From contig CP145423.1 of the NCBI GenBank assembly GCA_036867785.1, forward strand, positions 1 to 64,000: a stretch of 64,000 nt of DNA, written 5' to 3'. Under the pieces are notes generated by a model that searched no databases, was not told where the DNA came from, and saw only the letters and a list, made by a program, of their open reading frames with translations. The stretch's first letter is position 1, and each line of letters starts with the position of its first letter. The translations under genes and the position numbers were made by a program. The DNA comes from Plasmodiophora brassicae. Taxonomy: Eukaryota > Endomyxa: Phytomyxea > Phytomyxea > Plasmodiophorida. Positions 24,329-36,072 of the stretch are shown one piece after another.

Positions 24329-26254
24329 ATGGCGACATCTGCAGACACGGGGCGTCGCAAGCGCCGACGACTGGACGGTCGCGATGCGAAGTCGTGGAGT
24401 TCGCTATTGACGTGGATGCTGGTCGACGACCACGCGTGGGCCATGTTTGACGTCGAATCCGTGGTCCGCGTATCCTGCTGCGATCGGCAGTGCCGGTCCG
24501 CCCTTCCGCAACTCTATCGTCCCATGACGATGGCAACAGTGTCTCGCGTGCTGCGTCGTCGCCATGAGGCCCTCGTGGAAGAGCTGGGGTCCAGGCGGGG
24601 TTACTTCGGCTTTGGTCCACTGCCGGACGGGCTCGTGCTGCCCGATCTGGATGAATCGCCCGCGGCAGTTCTGAGTGTATGCGGGCAGTCGGACGACTCG
24701 CCAGAGAGCTGGCGGAATGCCTTCCATCTAGCGCATACGTTCACAACGTTTTCCATTTTCAAGCGTCACCGAATTCACGTTAATTCGCTGTGCACGTTCG
24801 CTGAGCTAAAGGACTTTGTCCATCAGCGAATCACGAACAATCGCAGGTACGTCGGCGGCGCCAAACTCAACGTCCTGGGGATGCCTGGCGATGACGGTGC
24901 CATCGTCGTTAATGTCCTCGCTGAGCTCGACTGCGAGCGCATTTCCGCCATCTGCGACAGCCTTTCCACCCCGAACCTGTTCGATATCGTCCGGTGCGGC
25001 AGTAATCCACAGTACCGCGACTCCCATGACCTGGTCTTCTACGAATCTCCGAAAGTGCACATCGACCATCAGTGCAGTGACGCTGATCTGGCATTCCCGA
25101 TCCTGGCCGATGCCATTCTGCAACGCCACTACAGTTTGACTCTGGGCCGGCAAAAGCATGACGTGCGACTGGAGATTTATGATGGCAGCTTTTTCCTGTT
25201 TCGAGCAGATTCGGTGACGTCGCTGCATGAGTACTTACTGCTGGCCAATGTCAAGTCATTACCGCAATTCGACGACGAAGAAGTTCCGTCGGGCCAGCGA
25301 CCGCACTCGCCTGCGTCGTTCAACGCCGATGCCGCGTTCCCCAACCTGTCTCGGTTCGTTCGCGGGAAAACGTATCAGTCGGTGGACATCAACTCCTGGG
25401 CCTTCGGCCTGTCCACGGTTCACGTCGGGGCAAACTTCCTACCTATCGACATGACGTCGCTCGATCCCCGCCCGCATTCGCTGCACGCGATTCTCGCCGA
25501 ATTGGACTTGCTTTGTGCTCCTGCGAACGTTCGCCAGAGACGTAAGGAGTACGCGGACACCCAGCATCAGGAGGAGTCAATCCCGGACGAATATCGACAT
25601 CGACGATTCACGGTGCACACCAAAGCCGCTCGCGTCGCTAATCGCGGATCCATCTTCTCCAAGCGGTCGAGTGAACGCCATGCGAACGCTCTGGTTGGCA
25701 GCAATGTGTTTCAGCAGCCGTACCCCGACGAGTTCGTGTTCGAATTCGAGGTTTTGTCATGTCCTATGGATCCGGAATTCGATTATTTCGCCACGACCAT
25801 GTTTGGGCTGGTCGATCCCAGCGAGCAGCCGAAAATGCGTGCCATGTCGACGTTCAGGGCGCAGTACTTTCAACCGATGCGCCCTGACCGGGTGTTCTTC
25901 GGCTGGACTGGACACAAGTTCTCTGTTCTGGGCAAGGCGGTCTTCCCCGCGGATATCAACGATGCCCCGGACGATGTCGGACAAGCACCATTCAAGAAGG
26001 GCGACCTCATATCGATCATTGTCGATCGATCGAAGGGTCACGTCTCGTTCGCTCTCAACGGTCTCGTTCAACCGTTCTACTTCGTCGGCGTCCGCATGCA
26101 GAATTTTTACGCGACCGGGCTGCAGGCCTTCGTCGCTCTCAATGGCTTGGATAATTACCTCTGCATACGGTGCAACGACCGGCCGAGGATGGAATTCGTG
26201 TACCCGGACAGCGCATCCCGCACGGCATTCGACCTATCGGAAATTGCCACGTGA
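24329..26254 (+). CDS. SPRY-domain protein with F-box-like N-terminus
   Basis: A single-exon gene of 641 aa starting at the first ATG of its frame. The basic N-terminus (GRRKRRRLDGR) could be a nuclear signal. It is followed by a segment resembling an F-box or adaptor helix pair (SVVRVSCCDRQCRSALPQLY). The C-terminal 200 residues resemble a B30.2/SPRY domain: FFGWTGHKFSVLGKA, then FKKGDLISIIVDRSKGHVSF, then ALNGLVQPFYFVG, in the usual order. SPRY proteins bind partner peptides and often serve in ubiquitin ligases. If the F-box reading is right, this would be a substrate receptor. The middle 350 residues match nothing I recognise. Confidence 0.75.
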   Translation: MATSADTGRRKRRRLDGRDAKSWSSLLTWMLVDDHAWAMFDVESVVRVSCCDRQCRSALPQLYRPMTMATVSRVLRRRHEALVEELGSRRGYFGFGPLPDGLVLPDLDESPAAVLSVCGQSDDSPESWRNAFHLAHTFTTFSIFKRHRIHVNSLCTFAELKDFVHQRITNNRRYVGGAKLNVLGMPGDDGAIVVNVLAELDCERISAICDSLSTPNLFDIVRCGSNPQYRDSHDLVFYESPKVHIDHQCSDADLAFPILADAILQRHYSLTLGRQKHDVRLEIYDGSFFLFRADSVTSLHEYLLLANVKSLPQFDDEEVPSGQRPHSPASFNADAAFPNLSRFVRGKTYQSVDINSWAFGLSTVHVGANFLPIDMTSLDPRPHSLHAILAELDLLCAPANVRQRRKEYADTQHQEESIPDEYRHRRFTVHTKAARVANRGSIFSKRSSERHANALVGSNVFQQPYPDEFVFEFEVLSCPMDPEFDYFATTMFGLVDPSEQPKMRAMSTFRAQYFQPMRPDRVFFGWTGHKFSVLGKAVFPADINDAPDDVGQAPFKKGDLISIIVDRSKGHVSFALNGLVQPFYFVGVRMQNFYATGLQAFVALNGLDNYLCIRCNDRPRMEFVYPDSASRTAFDLSEIAT

Positions 26255-26489
26255 GGCCGCTCTCAACGTCTACAGCAGTAAAGTCGAATATGTTCACGGC
26301 AGCAGGTTCTAAACCCTGTGTCGTTTTAGCCATTAGGAATGTTATTGGAGATATGAGTTTCGAGGCCTGACTGGCGCCGGCCTGGAGTTGGTCCACCCCG
26401 ACCGGACAAGCAAACCCGTCTGCAGAAGGCCACGACTGGCACGTCTGGGGCAATTGCCATCAAATCCCAAGTTAAATCCTATGGGCGGG

Positions 26490-26660
26490 CTTGCGCTGGC
26501 GCCGCGCAGACGTCATAAACAGGGATAGCGAACTGCTCCTCTGCAGTGACGACGACGGATCTCGTTGTAGTAGACGTGGTCGACGTCGTCGGCGGCCGTG
26601 GTGAGTGCCCCCCCCCCCTGAGGGCGACCTGCATGGGCGGGGGCCACCCTTGCACTGCAG
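26490..26660 (-). pseudogene. Decayed HYDIN fragment upstream of CNOT1
   Basis: The minus-strand frame contains VVVTAEEQFAIPVYDV, matching LIVVTEREQFTVPVHAI of HYDIN exon 1. The flanking bases also align with HYDIN 23560-23690: a shared GTGGTCGACGTCGTCGGCGG block, then a GGGGGCCACC-TTGCA block. It carries substitutions, a C-homopolymer expansion near 26609-26618 and indels, with no intact frame. The rest of 26255-26743 shows nothing else; CNOT1 begins at 26744. Confidence 0.75.
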
Positions 26661-26743
26661 GTGGCGGTCGGTCGGTCGCCCGGATCTCGTCAGCACACAC
26701 AGTCGTCTACGGAGTTGCGCATCGACGACACCGGGCGAGATCG

Positions 26744-29700
26744 ATGCCGGACGAGGCGCTGGGCGCCACGTCGTCGGCAATGGCACAGGTCGTCTACTGG
26801 AAGGTCGTCGATATCGTCAGGTCGGCCTCGGACCTCGACGCCAAAGCCGTACAGGCGAGTCTCGACGATATCGTCAAGATGTATGGCGCGGACGCACATC
26901 TGTTTACCGTTCGTGCGTTCCTGGCGCTGTCCCGCGATATGCCCGACGCCGGCACAACTGGCGGTTCCGACACCATCCACAGCACGTTCCGGCAGTGCCT
27001 GTCGCGTTTCGAATCCTCCCCGCTGTTCGAAGGCATTTTTGTCAACGCGTTCGAGTCGCTGGGCCTGCATGATTCCTTCTTCAGCGAGATGGTCGCGTCG
27101 CTGTCCTTGGACAATAACATTGCCGTCCGGTTAGCACTGGCCCTGAACCGATCCAGCAGAAAGTCTTCCGTTCAACAGGTACGTATCCGTGTAGCATGAC
27201 TGGAATCGTATGGTTGCTCAGTCATTGCTGTAAAGGGTCGCCGGTGGCTGAGCGGGCACCTGGACAAGGTTGCCCATGATAATTCGTTGTCCGAACCTGT
27301 CCTTCACAGCCTAATTGAGTTCACCGCACGGGACTCGTCAGTGCCAGTAAACGTTCGCGATGCAGTCCTGCGAACAATACGGGATCTGTACCCGGAGCGC
27401 CTGACGTCCACTGTCCTGCACCCGGTTCTCTATGACACGTCGTGTACAAATGCGATCGCTAAGGTGCGTTTACGAGCCCTGGCTGTTGTGTAAGTTATCC
27501 TCAACATTTCTGCTCAGAGCCCGGACGCAATCACGATGCCGGACGGGCCTGGATGCCAGCTGCATCTGCTGCTGTCTGATTTGGGTTACAGCGTCTGTGC
27601 CTCGAAGGCGGCCCTATCCGATGTCGTCTCACAGTTTTCGAGTTGTTTGACGGAGAAGGATGTCGCGCTCTGCATTGGCAAGTTCCTGAGGACACATTCC
27701 GGCCTGGTTTGCGAAGACGCGCTGCCCAATGTACTCTCAATGGTCGTGCGAAAGAACTGGGAAACAACGGCGGCTGCCGTTGCACCGGCTAGCGATGCGA
27801 ACGCGGCTAGCGCTTCGACATGGGACGTTGGAGTATTCGTCGACGTCGTTTCGTCCTTGTGCCCGTCAATTAAGTGGCCAGCCGTGTTTGACAACCTCGA
27901 CCAGCCCGACTTCATTGTAAAAGATCAGAAGGCGCTGGACGTTCTCCTCGAGGTCCACCGATGCGCGCAACCTGGTCAGCCGTTTCCCCTTAACATCCTC
28001 TTCAAGCCGTGGAAGAATCGCATGGGCCATTTGTCGCTGGTTCGCATGGCCATTGGATGCCTTGTTATTGATTTCAGTCTATCCGAGCACGTCGTCCGCC
28101 CCATTCCGGGTGTGGCGATCGCCAAGGGCGGGTACGGCATGGCCAACAACAGCTGGGCGTCTGTCGATCTCGTCCGGGCTCTTGTCGATCTGGTACGTTT
28201 GTTCCTAGGTCCGATTTCCAGCTGTTACTGAAGCTGAGCGCGCGCAGGGCGAATCGGACCTGTATGGCGCTGTTCGGGCATTGTTCAACTCCCCTCTCGA
28301 GAATGCACCTGACCTTCTGCTGTGCACGCTGGCACAAGTTCGCGTCCAGAACAGCACGTTGAAGAACGAGCTGCTGGACATTGTCATGAGCAGGTACCTT
28401 CGTCATCACCCGTCGTCGGGTGCCGTACTGCAGCGCGTCTGGGCCGATGACCCGTCCATAATCGTGTCCTGGATGGTGCGCGTCTATCTTGACGACCGGT
28501 CATTTCTGACGCGCATCCTGGACATTGCCCAAGACTTGAAGGACGCGCTGACGGTCATCCTCGAGGCACAGCCTTTCCAGTTTGCCATCGACCTCGCCAT
28601 CCTGGCATCCAGGCGGGATTTCCTCAACCTCGACAAGTGGCTTCAGCTGCGACTCGTGGAGCACGGCAACTCGTTCGCGACCGCGTGCCTGGATTATGTT
28701 GCGTCCGCCATCACATCCCATGTAGGGAATCGTTGCCTGCGTTTCGCGTACGCTGCCTAACACTGCCCTGCAGTCCCATTCGCCTGTGCCCATGACCGTC
28801 GAGCTGGCAACTTCGTTCATTTCGGGTCTACGGGCGAACGCATCGATTTTGTCCTCGGAGAATGCGGCACGATATGCGGAGCTGGCGCAGCTGCTCGCGC
28901 AGTCGGCGCCTGCGCAAACGCCGCATGTGACCATGCCGTCGGCGACGAACGCGATCGCGGCGCAGGCAATGGGCGCTGCGGCGCAGGCAATGGGCGCTGC
29001 GGCGCAGGCAATGGGCGGTGCGGCACAGCCGGACAAGATCGAGGAAGAGGCCAATGCCTACTTCCAGAAGATCTATGACGGCAAGATGTCGAACGACGAA
29101 GTCATTAGCATGCTGGTATGGTCGACGACCGGCGACCTGTGCGATACCGACCGTATTGATCGATGTCCGCTGTCAGATGGCGTTCAAATCCTCCACCTCG
29201 TCCCGTCGGGAGAATGAAATCTATGCCTGCATGATCCATAATCTATTCGATGAGTTCCGCTTCTTCCACAAGTACCCGGACAAGGAGCTTCGCATTACTG
29301 CTGTCCTATTTGGGACACTGATTAAGCACGAATTGACGGGCCGCTATGATATGGACACGGCGCTGCGATATATTGTCGATGGTCTATCGTCGCCACCGGG
29401 TTCGAAGCTGCACAACTTTGGCCTGTGGGCGATCGAGGAGTTTAAGGAGCGTCTACCGGAGTGGCCAGAGTTCGCGGCCACCGTTGCTGACGTGCCGTCG
29501 CTCGCTGACCAGACCGAACTCATGTCGTACCTTCGTGGTATTGTACATCCGTCGGTACCGCCGCCTGTCGCTCCTGTGAGTAGCAATCGTGTCGGGCTTG
29601 GATTCGAAGGCTAATTCCCGTGTTTAGACTTCCACTTCAGCTGCGCCAGTTGCACGAGTTTCTGCAACGCCTGTGACCGCCCCAGTGCCATCTGGCCCCG

Positions 29701-32700
29701 CAGCAACGATGGGGCTTCGGGTGGGATCTTCGGTTAATATCGACGTTCTTCTGGAGTCCAAAGGATTCGTTCTTTGGTCGTCGCTGCCCGCTGACATTGC
29801 GGATCGTCTGTCTTTCATTGTCAACAATGTCGACATTCAGAATATGTCCGCCAAAGCTGACGAACTGCGATCGCTGCTCACTCCTGACCGTTTCGGGCCG
29901 TTCGCTCATTACATTGTCGTCAAGCGCGTAACAACAGAGGCGAACTTCATCAAGACCTACGTCGGGTTCCTTGATACGGTACGTCCCCCGCGCATCACAT
30001 GAGGTCCTATTGTCGCTGATTGCGTCGCGAATAATAGCTGAAAGTGCCCGCGCTAACACGCGTTATTCTGCTGTACACCTACGAAGCTATCAACATTCTG
30101 ATCCAGTCGGAAACAATTGTGTCGTTGTCGCAGGAGCGGTCTCTGCTAAAGAACCTTGGTTCGTGGCTGGGTATGCTGACCATCAAGAAGAACGTTCCGC
30201 CGCTGGCGCGGTATCTCAAGTTCCCCAATATTATCCTCGACGCATACAATCAAGGGCGTCTGATCGCCGTTGTCCCTTTCGTCGCCAAGGTTCTGGAGCA
30301 TTGCCCGGAATCGCGCGTGTTCCGACCGCCGAACCCTTGGCTGATGTCGCTCGTCTCCATGCTGGCGGAGATCTACAATGTCTCTGACTTGAAACTTAAC
30401 CTCAAGTTCGAGATCGAGGTCCTGCTGAACAAACTCGGCATCACACTGTCCGATGTCGTTATCCGCAAGAACTTGCCGATTGTCAACCAGGTACGCTGCT
30501 ACCTTATCCTATATCGTTTGACGGGGTCACCAATTGACGGCTGCACAGGCTTCGAACCCCAACTTCCGCAACCCGCGGGAGTCTCACGAACTAGTGTCGT
30601 CAGTACCGTCAATGCAGAACGCGTTCCGAGTTGCAGGCGACGCAGTGCCATCCCGTATAACGTCGGTCCCGTTCCCAGGAACTGGGCCGACACCGGGGTC
30701 GACTGCGGCCGCCCCTGGCGACGAATCGGGCGTTTACGTCACCATCAACCCGAACCTGGCGCTGTTCACTGCCAACCCGCGGCTGAAGGCCTGCGTCACG
30801 ATGGCTGTCGACCGCGCCATCAACGAGATCATATCGCCTGTCGTCGAACGCTCCGTTCACATTGCCTGTATTACGACGCGTGAGCTCGTATGCAAGGTGC
30901 TCGCCGCGTCAATGCTGCATGTGTGCTTGTGGCTGACGATGTAATGTAGGACTTCGAAATGGAGGCGGACGAGCACCGGCTGCGGAAAGCCGCCCATGCC
31001 ATGGTGCAGACGCTGACGTGCGCGCTGGCCCTTGTGACGTGCAAGGAACCGCTCCGACTGTCCATCTCGAATCACCTGCGATCGTTGCTTGTGGCAAACA
31101 ATGCCGATCCGTCCTTGGCCGAGCAAGCCGTGCAGCAGGTGTCGGGTGACAATCTTGATTTCGGATGTTCCATCATTGAGAAGGCCGCGTCGGAACGTGC
31201 CGTTCGCCAGATCGACGAGACGCTGCAAGTCGAGTACGAATTGCATCGCAAGGCGCGTGAGCACAAGCAGACGTATGCCGATCTCGCGTTCCCGCAAGGG
31301 CGCATGTCTCGATACCCGTCGTCCGTCCCTGAGGCGCTTCGTCCACGTCCGGGTATGTCTGCTGCCCAGCTGCAGGTCTACGACGACTTCTCAGCGGTCC
31401 GTGCGGCCGTTCATGCGGCGACCTCGGCGATGGGTGCTGTTGGTGCTAGTTCCGGCGCGTCGTCGTCGTCTACTGTCCAGTCGACGTTGGACCAGCTGGC
31501 GTCCCTGCTGACGCAGATGCACGCCGCTGCTGCAACATGCACATCGCTGGGCGACGACCCGAACATCCGGGCCATGCTGAACTCCATCCAGATCATCCTT
31601 GGGGCATCTCTGGACCACGAGGAAGTCGCGCTCCATTTCACCAAGAATGTTTTTGCTTTGTACGCCGCACCGAACAACACGCCCATCTTCATCGAACTCT
31701 ATCTTGCCGTCCTCAAGGTTTGTGGTTTGCTGCGATATGCTGCAGTGACATTGTCATTTGACTGGTTCGACCGTTGCTAGGTGACTTGCCATACGGTGCC
31801 ATCTGGCGTCAAGCTGGTCACGTTGTGCGCCATCAGCGCGGATGCCCAGTCGCCCGGTCCATCGCTGTTCACGCTGAACGTGACGCTCATGCGTGGGCTT
31901 CTGCGGGATGGTCTTTGCCTAACGTCACAGCTCGACGCGCATTACGCGTCCCAGTTCGCGTCGTCCGTATCTGCCCTGTCCATTCAGCGCATCGCGGCCC
32001 TGACCGCATTGCTGCAAACGTTCATTGTCCATGAACGTGTCGTATCGGCTGTCGAGTTCCCGGCGACGCTCGACCTGCTATCACGGGTGAGCGATACATG
32101 TCGTCTCGCCGAGGGTACTGCGTGGTCTCTGACGCGATCTGTTTCCAGGTCTGCACTCCGCTGTCGAACATGAAGCCTGCGTTGCGGGACACGATCGTCG
32201 CCATGTTGGCTGCCATTGAAGCACTGCACAGCGCTCCTGAATCGCCGTCCGAAGCCGCTGGACAGGCGGCCGTTCCCGGGGATTCGCGCGAACAGTACGC
32301 TGTGCTGTTTAACAAGTGGATGTCGATCTGCCTATCGCAGTCGACCAGTCTCGACGATGCGTTCCATCCCTATCTTGGGCTGCTCAAGTCGCAACGCGTC
32401 CTCCAGAGCGAGGCGACTGTGGAAGAGTTCTGCCGAGTTGTCACCCTGATTGCCATCGAATCGGCGATCGCCCAGCCCGAACTTACGTTCCGGTCGATTG
32501 ACGGGTTCTGCAAACTGATTGTCTGTCTCGTGAAGGTGTGTTTTCGACCCGGCGTCCCCTGCTTGTCCACTGCTGAACCTGAGTGCAATGCCGCAGGTGC
32601 TCTCCCCGCAAGGCGCGGTGTTTGTGTCAAAGATGGGGCTGCTGACGACGACCCTGAACGTTGTCGCCGATGTTCTGACTCGCGATTTCGAACGCGACCC

Positions 32701-34086
32701 AGAGGCGTTCAACCAGCGGCCGTACTTCAGGCTGATCGTCAACCTGCTGCAGGATCTGAATGCGAACGACCCGGAGCTGGACACTATCTCGGCGCAGATC
32801 CTGGCTGCGTTCGCGAAAATGTTCCACGATATGCGCCCGGTCGTCGTACCGGCATTCGCGCTGGCCTGGCTCGAGCTCATCTCGCATCGCACGTTCATGC
32901 CCAGACTGCTGCAGTCGAAATCGCACCAGCTGATGGGGATCTTCAAGTCGCTACTGGTCGATCTTCTCTCGTTCCTGCAGGTCCGCGTCTCTCGGTCGTC
33001 CTGTTCTCTGGTTCGTCTCACTGACGGTGTCGCTGAAGGTGTATTTGCGATCCGCCCATTTAACGGATTCCGTCCGCCTTCTCTATAAGGGTACGCTTCG
33101 CGTTCTTCTCGTCTTGCTGCACGACTTCCCCGAGTTCCTCTGCTCGTACCACTTCTCCTTCTGCGATGTCATCCCGCCGTCGTGCATCCAGATGCGGAAC
33201 TTGATTCTGTCGGCGTTCCCGCGCCACATGCGCCTGCCGGATCCGTTCTTGCCCAACCTGAAGGTTCATCGCCCGTCCCTCGACCGTCTGCGTCATCCGT
33301 CTGGATGCTAACCGTTTGGGTGTCGCAGGTGGACAACTTGCCCGAGGTCAAGGAGCCGCCCATCATTCTGTCGGACGTGTGCGCGGCCTTGGTGCAATCT
33401 TCGTTGCTGTCCGAAATCGACGCGTTCATGTCCGCCATGCCTGGCCAGCGCGACCCGTCGTTCTTCGCCGACCTGCACGCCAAGATGCTTCGCCCAGCGC
33501 ACGAGATCGCAGCGGCTGGCACCATCTACAACGTCCCCGTCATCAACGCCGTCGTCCTGTACGTCGGCCAGAAGGCCATCATGGGCGCCTCCGAGCCGAA
33601 CAGCGCCGCCATGGAGATCTTCCAGACGCTGGTGACACAGCTGGACGAAGAGGGCCGGTACTATTTGCTGAACGCGATCGCCAACCAGCTGCGATACCCG
33701 AACAACCACACGCACTACTTCAGCGTCGTCCTTCTGTTCCTGTTCGTCGACGCCACCGCCGACGTCATCCAGGAGCAGATCACGCGCGTCCTGCTCGAAC
33801 GGCTGATCGTGCACCGGCCGCACCCGTGGGGCCTGCTCATCACGTTCATCGAGCTGATCAAGAACCCGGCCTACAAGTTCTGGAACCACGAGTTCACGCG
33901 ATGCGCCCCCGAGATTCAAAGGTACGCGCGATGATGCGGGTCCCGGGTCTCCCCATGCGCTGACAATGAATGTGTGTGTGGCCGCCCAGGCTGTTCCAGT
34001 CTGTCGCCCGCAGCTGCATGCCGACAGCGCCGGGCGTCAACGCTGGGCCGTCTGCGGACGATCCCGTCGTGGACTCGGCGTCCTGA
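26744..34086 (+). CDS. CNOT1: CNOT1 (NOT1), scaffold of the CCR4-NOT deadenylase
   Basis: CNOT1 is the scaffold that holds the deadenylases and the NOT module in mRNA decay. The 16 exons are 26744-27178, 27236-27463, 27518-28192, 28248-28721, 28774-29115, 29177-29575, 29628-29978, 30038-30490, 30549-30896, 30950-31717, 31781-32086, 32149-32535, 32597-32980, 33039-33263, 33329-33921 and 33990-34086. The first 14 introns are phase 0. Total 2154 aa; human CNOT1 is about 2376. Landmarks: HEAT region TRILDVAQDLK and LASRR (about 28.5 kb); MIF4G-like [11 protein letters not shown] analogue and [14 protein letters not shown] (29.0-29.3 kb); CAF40-binding [14 protein letters not shown] and [10 protein letters not shown] with VFRPPNPW (30.1-30.3 kb); NOT1 C-terminal [26 protein letters not shown]-type motif and [13 protein letters not shown] (33.1-33.8 kb). 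It is intact. The gene carries a short Ala/Gln/Met/Gly repeat at about 28970-29030. Confidence 0.97.
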
Positions 34087-34190
34087 TCGGCGTCCCCTCC
34101 CTGCACAGTGCGACCTGCTCGATGGACGTTGACGGTGCGCACCTCGTGGCGTGCCCAGCATTACATGACCGGTTGCGTTTGTTTATTGTG

Positions 34191-34553
34191 TCAGCAGCGG
34201 ACGGGTCGGATGGCGTCGTCTTGCGCCGCTGCGTTGCGGTCGTCGTCGTCGCCGGCCTTCGCGTCGTCGTTCGGGGCGCCGTGTCCTGTCGGTCTGCTGC
34301 TGCTGCGTCGGGCAGTGTCGTTGGCAATGCGGAGCAGGGCGTCGACCTCGTCGGCGTTGAGGACGGCCGCCCACTGGCTGGGCGTCCAGAGCCCTTGTCT
34401 GCCGGCCATTCCTGTGCGGTTGACGCGACGCGCCCGGCACGCGTACTCCTTTGTGTGTGTGCCCCGATGCTGACTCACTCTTGGTTGGGTCTGTTGCCCG
34501 CCACGCGCCGCCCCCATGACTCGTCCTTGGTCGTTACGGTCCCGTCTGTGCAC
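34191..34553 (-). CDS. Possible small gene downstream of CNOT1
   Basis: A minus-strand frame contains MAGRQGLWTPSQWAAVLNAD near its middle and a hydrophilic, Asp/Arg-rich tail. The TGA stop is followed within 3 bases by AATAAA, a plausible polyadenylation signal. A consensus-like intron (donor GTGAGT at about 34484, acceptor CACAG) is visible upstream but its length breaks frame. The most conservative ORF is the 72-aa part starting at that Met. It is convergent with CNOT1, whose stop is 105 bp away. No family recognised. Confidence 0.3.
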   Translation of the reverse strand: MHRRDRNDQGRVMGAARGGQQTQPRVSQHRGTHTKEYACRARRVNRTGMAGRQGLWTPSQWAAVLNADEVDALLRIANDTARRSSSRPTGHGAPNDDAKAGDDDDRNAAAQDDAIRPVRC

Positions 34554-34723
34554 GCCCGCTGGACCCCAGGCGCGTCGCGCGACTCTGACCCTGTGCTAGC
34601 TTAGGGCACACGTGCGCCCGACCATCAGGATTGTACATTCGTTCGGGGCCATCTCGACACGGAGGTTGGTGCCGCGACCAGTATCGATTGTTCAGACGGC
34701 AGCCGGGCCGCGCCCGACTAAGC

Positions 34724-35584
34724 CTAGCCCGGCATCGCCTGGATCAGAATCGCGGCAGTGAGGACGGCCGTCGTGTAGACGAAGAACACGGCTTCGGCGG
34801 TCGCCATTGTGCACCTCTTCACCATGGCCATCATGGTCAGGTTCGTTGCCGAATGCAACGGGATCGTCAGGATCGCAAAGTAGGGCGAACGCGCGATCAG
34901 GAGCGTCATCGCGATGTGGAACGACGTTGCCGAGACGCGCTCCAGGGCGCCCAGGCACATGGCGGCCGGGCTGGGGTCCAGCGCGTTCCGCATGGCCTCG
35001 TCGCCCATGACGTCGGTGAGTCTCGCCCGTGCCTCGTCGCCCTTGGCGTCGGTCCGCGACAGGAGCCGCTGCGCCACGACGCCTTGTACGATGCTGAACA
35101 CGATCTCGACAGCACTCCATCCGATGCCAATGGAAGCCGCCCGCCGGAACGTGGTGGCCCCCGGGACGACGTAGACGAGTACGCAGCGGGCAACCTCTTC
35201 AGCGGGACCGGACATCGCAGGCATGAGGAGCGTGGACGCGCGCCGATCACCAACCCGAAGGCGCTTCAGTAGCAGGCCGACGGGTACCCTGGCCAGCAGG
35301 GCAATGTACCTGGCGGGTCACAGCAACGGCGCGGGTGTCAGCGTGGGCCCCGACGTGGCGGCTGTTGCCCGATGTACATACCATCCCAGGGCGCCGTACC
35401 CGAACATGCCCACGCTGAATGGCAGCCCAGCCAGCTGAAACGCCACCGCGTACAGGACGGGGATACCCAGCACCAGCAGGGTTACGCCGATCCGCCAGTG
35501 CACTGACGCCGCCGCCACAGAGCCGCCAGCAGCCTGCTGCGGTTCGGGTAGGTCGGCGGGTTCGTGTTCGCCGGGAGGCCCCAT
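34724..35584 (-). CDS. YhfC-like intramembrane metalloprotease family protein
   Basis: Two exons, 35584-35382 and 35309-34724, with intron 35310-35381 (donor GTATGT, CTGAC branch motif, phase 2), giving 262 aa. Several membrane segments are visible (for example IGVTLLVLGIPVLYAVAF and AEAVFFVYTTAVLTAAIL). Likely metal or catalytic residues fall as in the YhfC/PF10086 relatives of CAAX proteases: GPAEEVARC (EExxR), GIGWSAVE, ERVSATSFHIAM and PLHSATN. I infer a membrane peptidase or an inactive relative in an internal membrane; the substrate is unknown. The ATG at 35584 is the first in frame. The gene is divergent from RAD23. Confidence 0.65.
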
Positions 35585-36072
35585 CGCCGAGGGGGACGGA
35601 GAGGCGGGCGCACACACGACCCGCTCTGGTCGTCGTCACACACTGGCTTAGGGTGCACAGACGAGAATCTGCCGCCCATTCGATATCTTGTCCCATCTCG
35701 TGCCTCACTGTGGGCCCGTGAATTCGGGCGCTTCCGGGCCACAGCAGCGGAACGTCCGCCCCCGACGCACGACGCCCAACCGGAACGCGCGACGTTCGGG
35801 ACCGTTGCAGGAATTATCGGGAACCTGGACGGGCAGCAGTGGCCGTGGCCGTTGGCCCGGTCTGTTGTTGTACCCGTGGTGCTGCCGGCCGATGTCGGCC
35901 AGACCGATCATCAGCGCCCAGCCCTCGTTTTGGTGGTGGCGGTGGTGGTGCGCGCGGCGCGTTCCGGAGCGGCGTACGGCATTTCGCGAACGTCGTCGGT
36001 GGCTTCGAGCGAGCGCGAGCGTGGGAGAGACCGGCGTGCGTGCGTGCTGCAAGTGGCAAGCGCCGCCCGACC
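35585..36072. promoter_or_regulatory. Divergent intergenic region, YhfC-like / RAD23
   Basis: 488 bp between two divergent start codons, presumably both promoters and 5' UTRs. GC-rich, with a GGTGGTGG-type run near 35930. I see no TATA box or open frame worth calling. Confidence 0.4.

Noticed and set aside
26255-26480. Minus-strand ORF between the SPRY gene and the HYDIN fragment
   Set aside because: Most of it is antisense shadow of the SPRY C-terminus; it has no supported start or motif.
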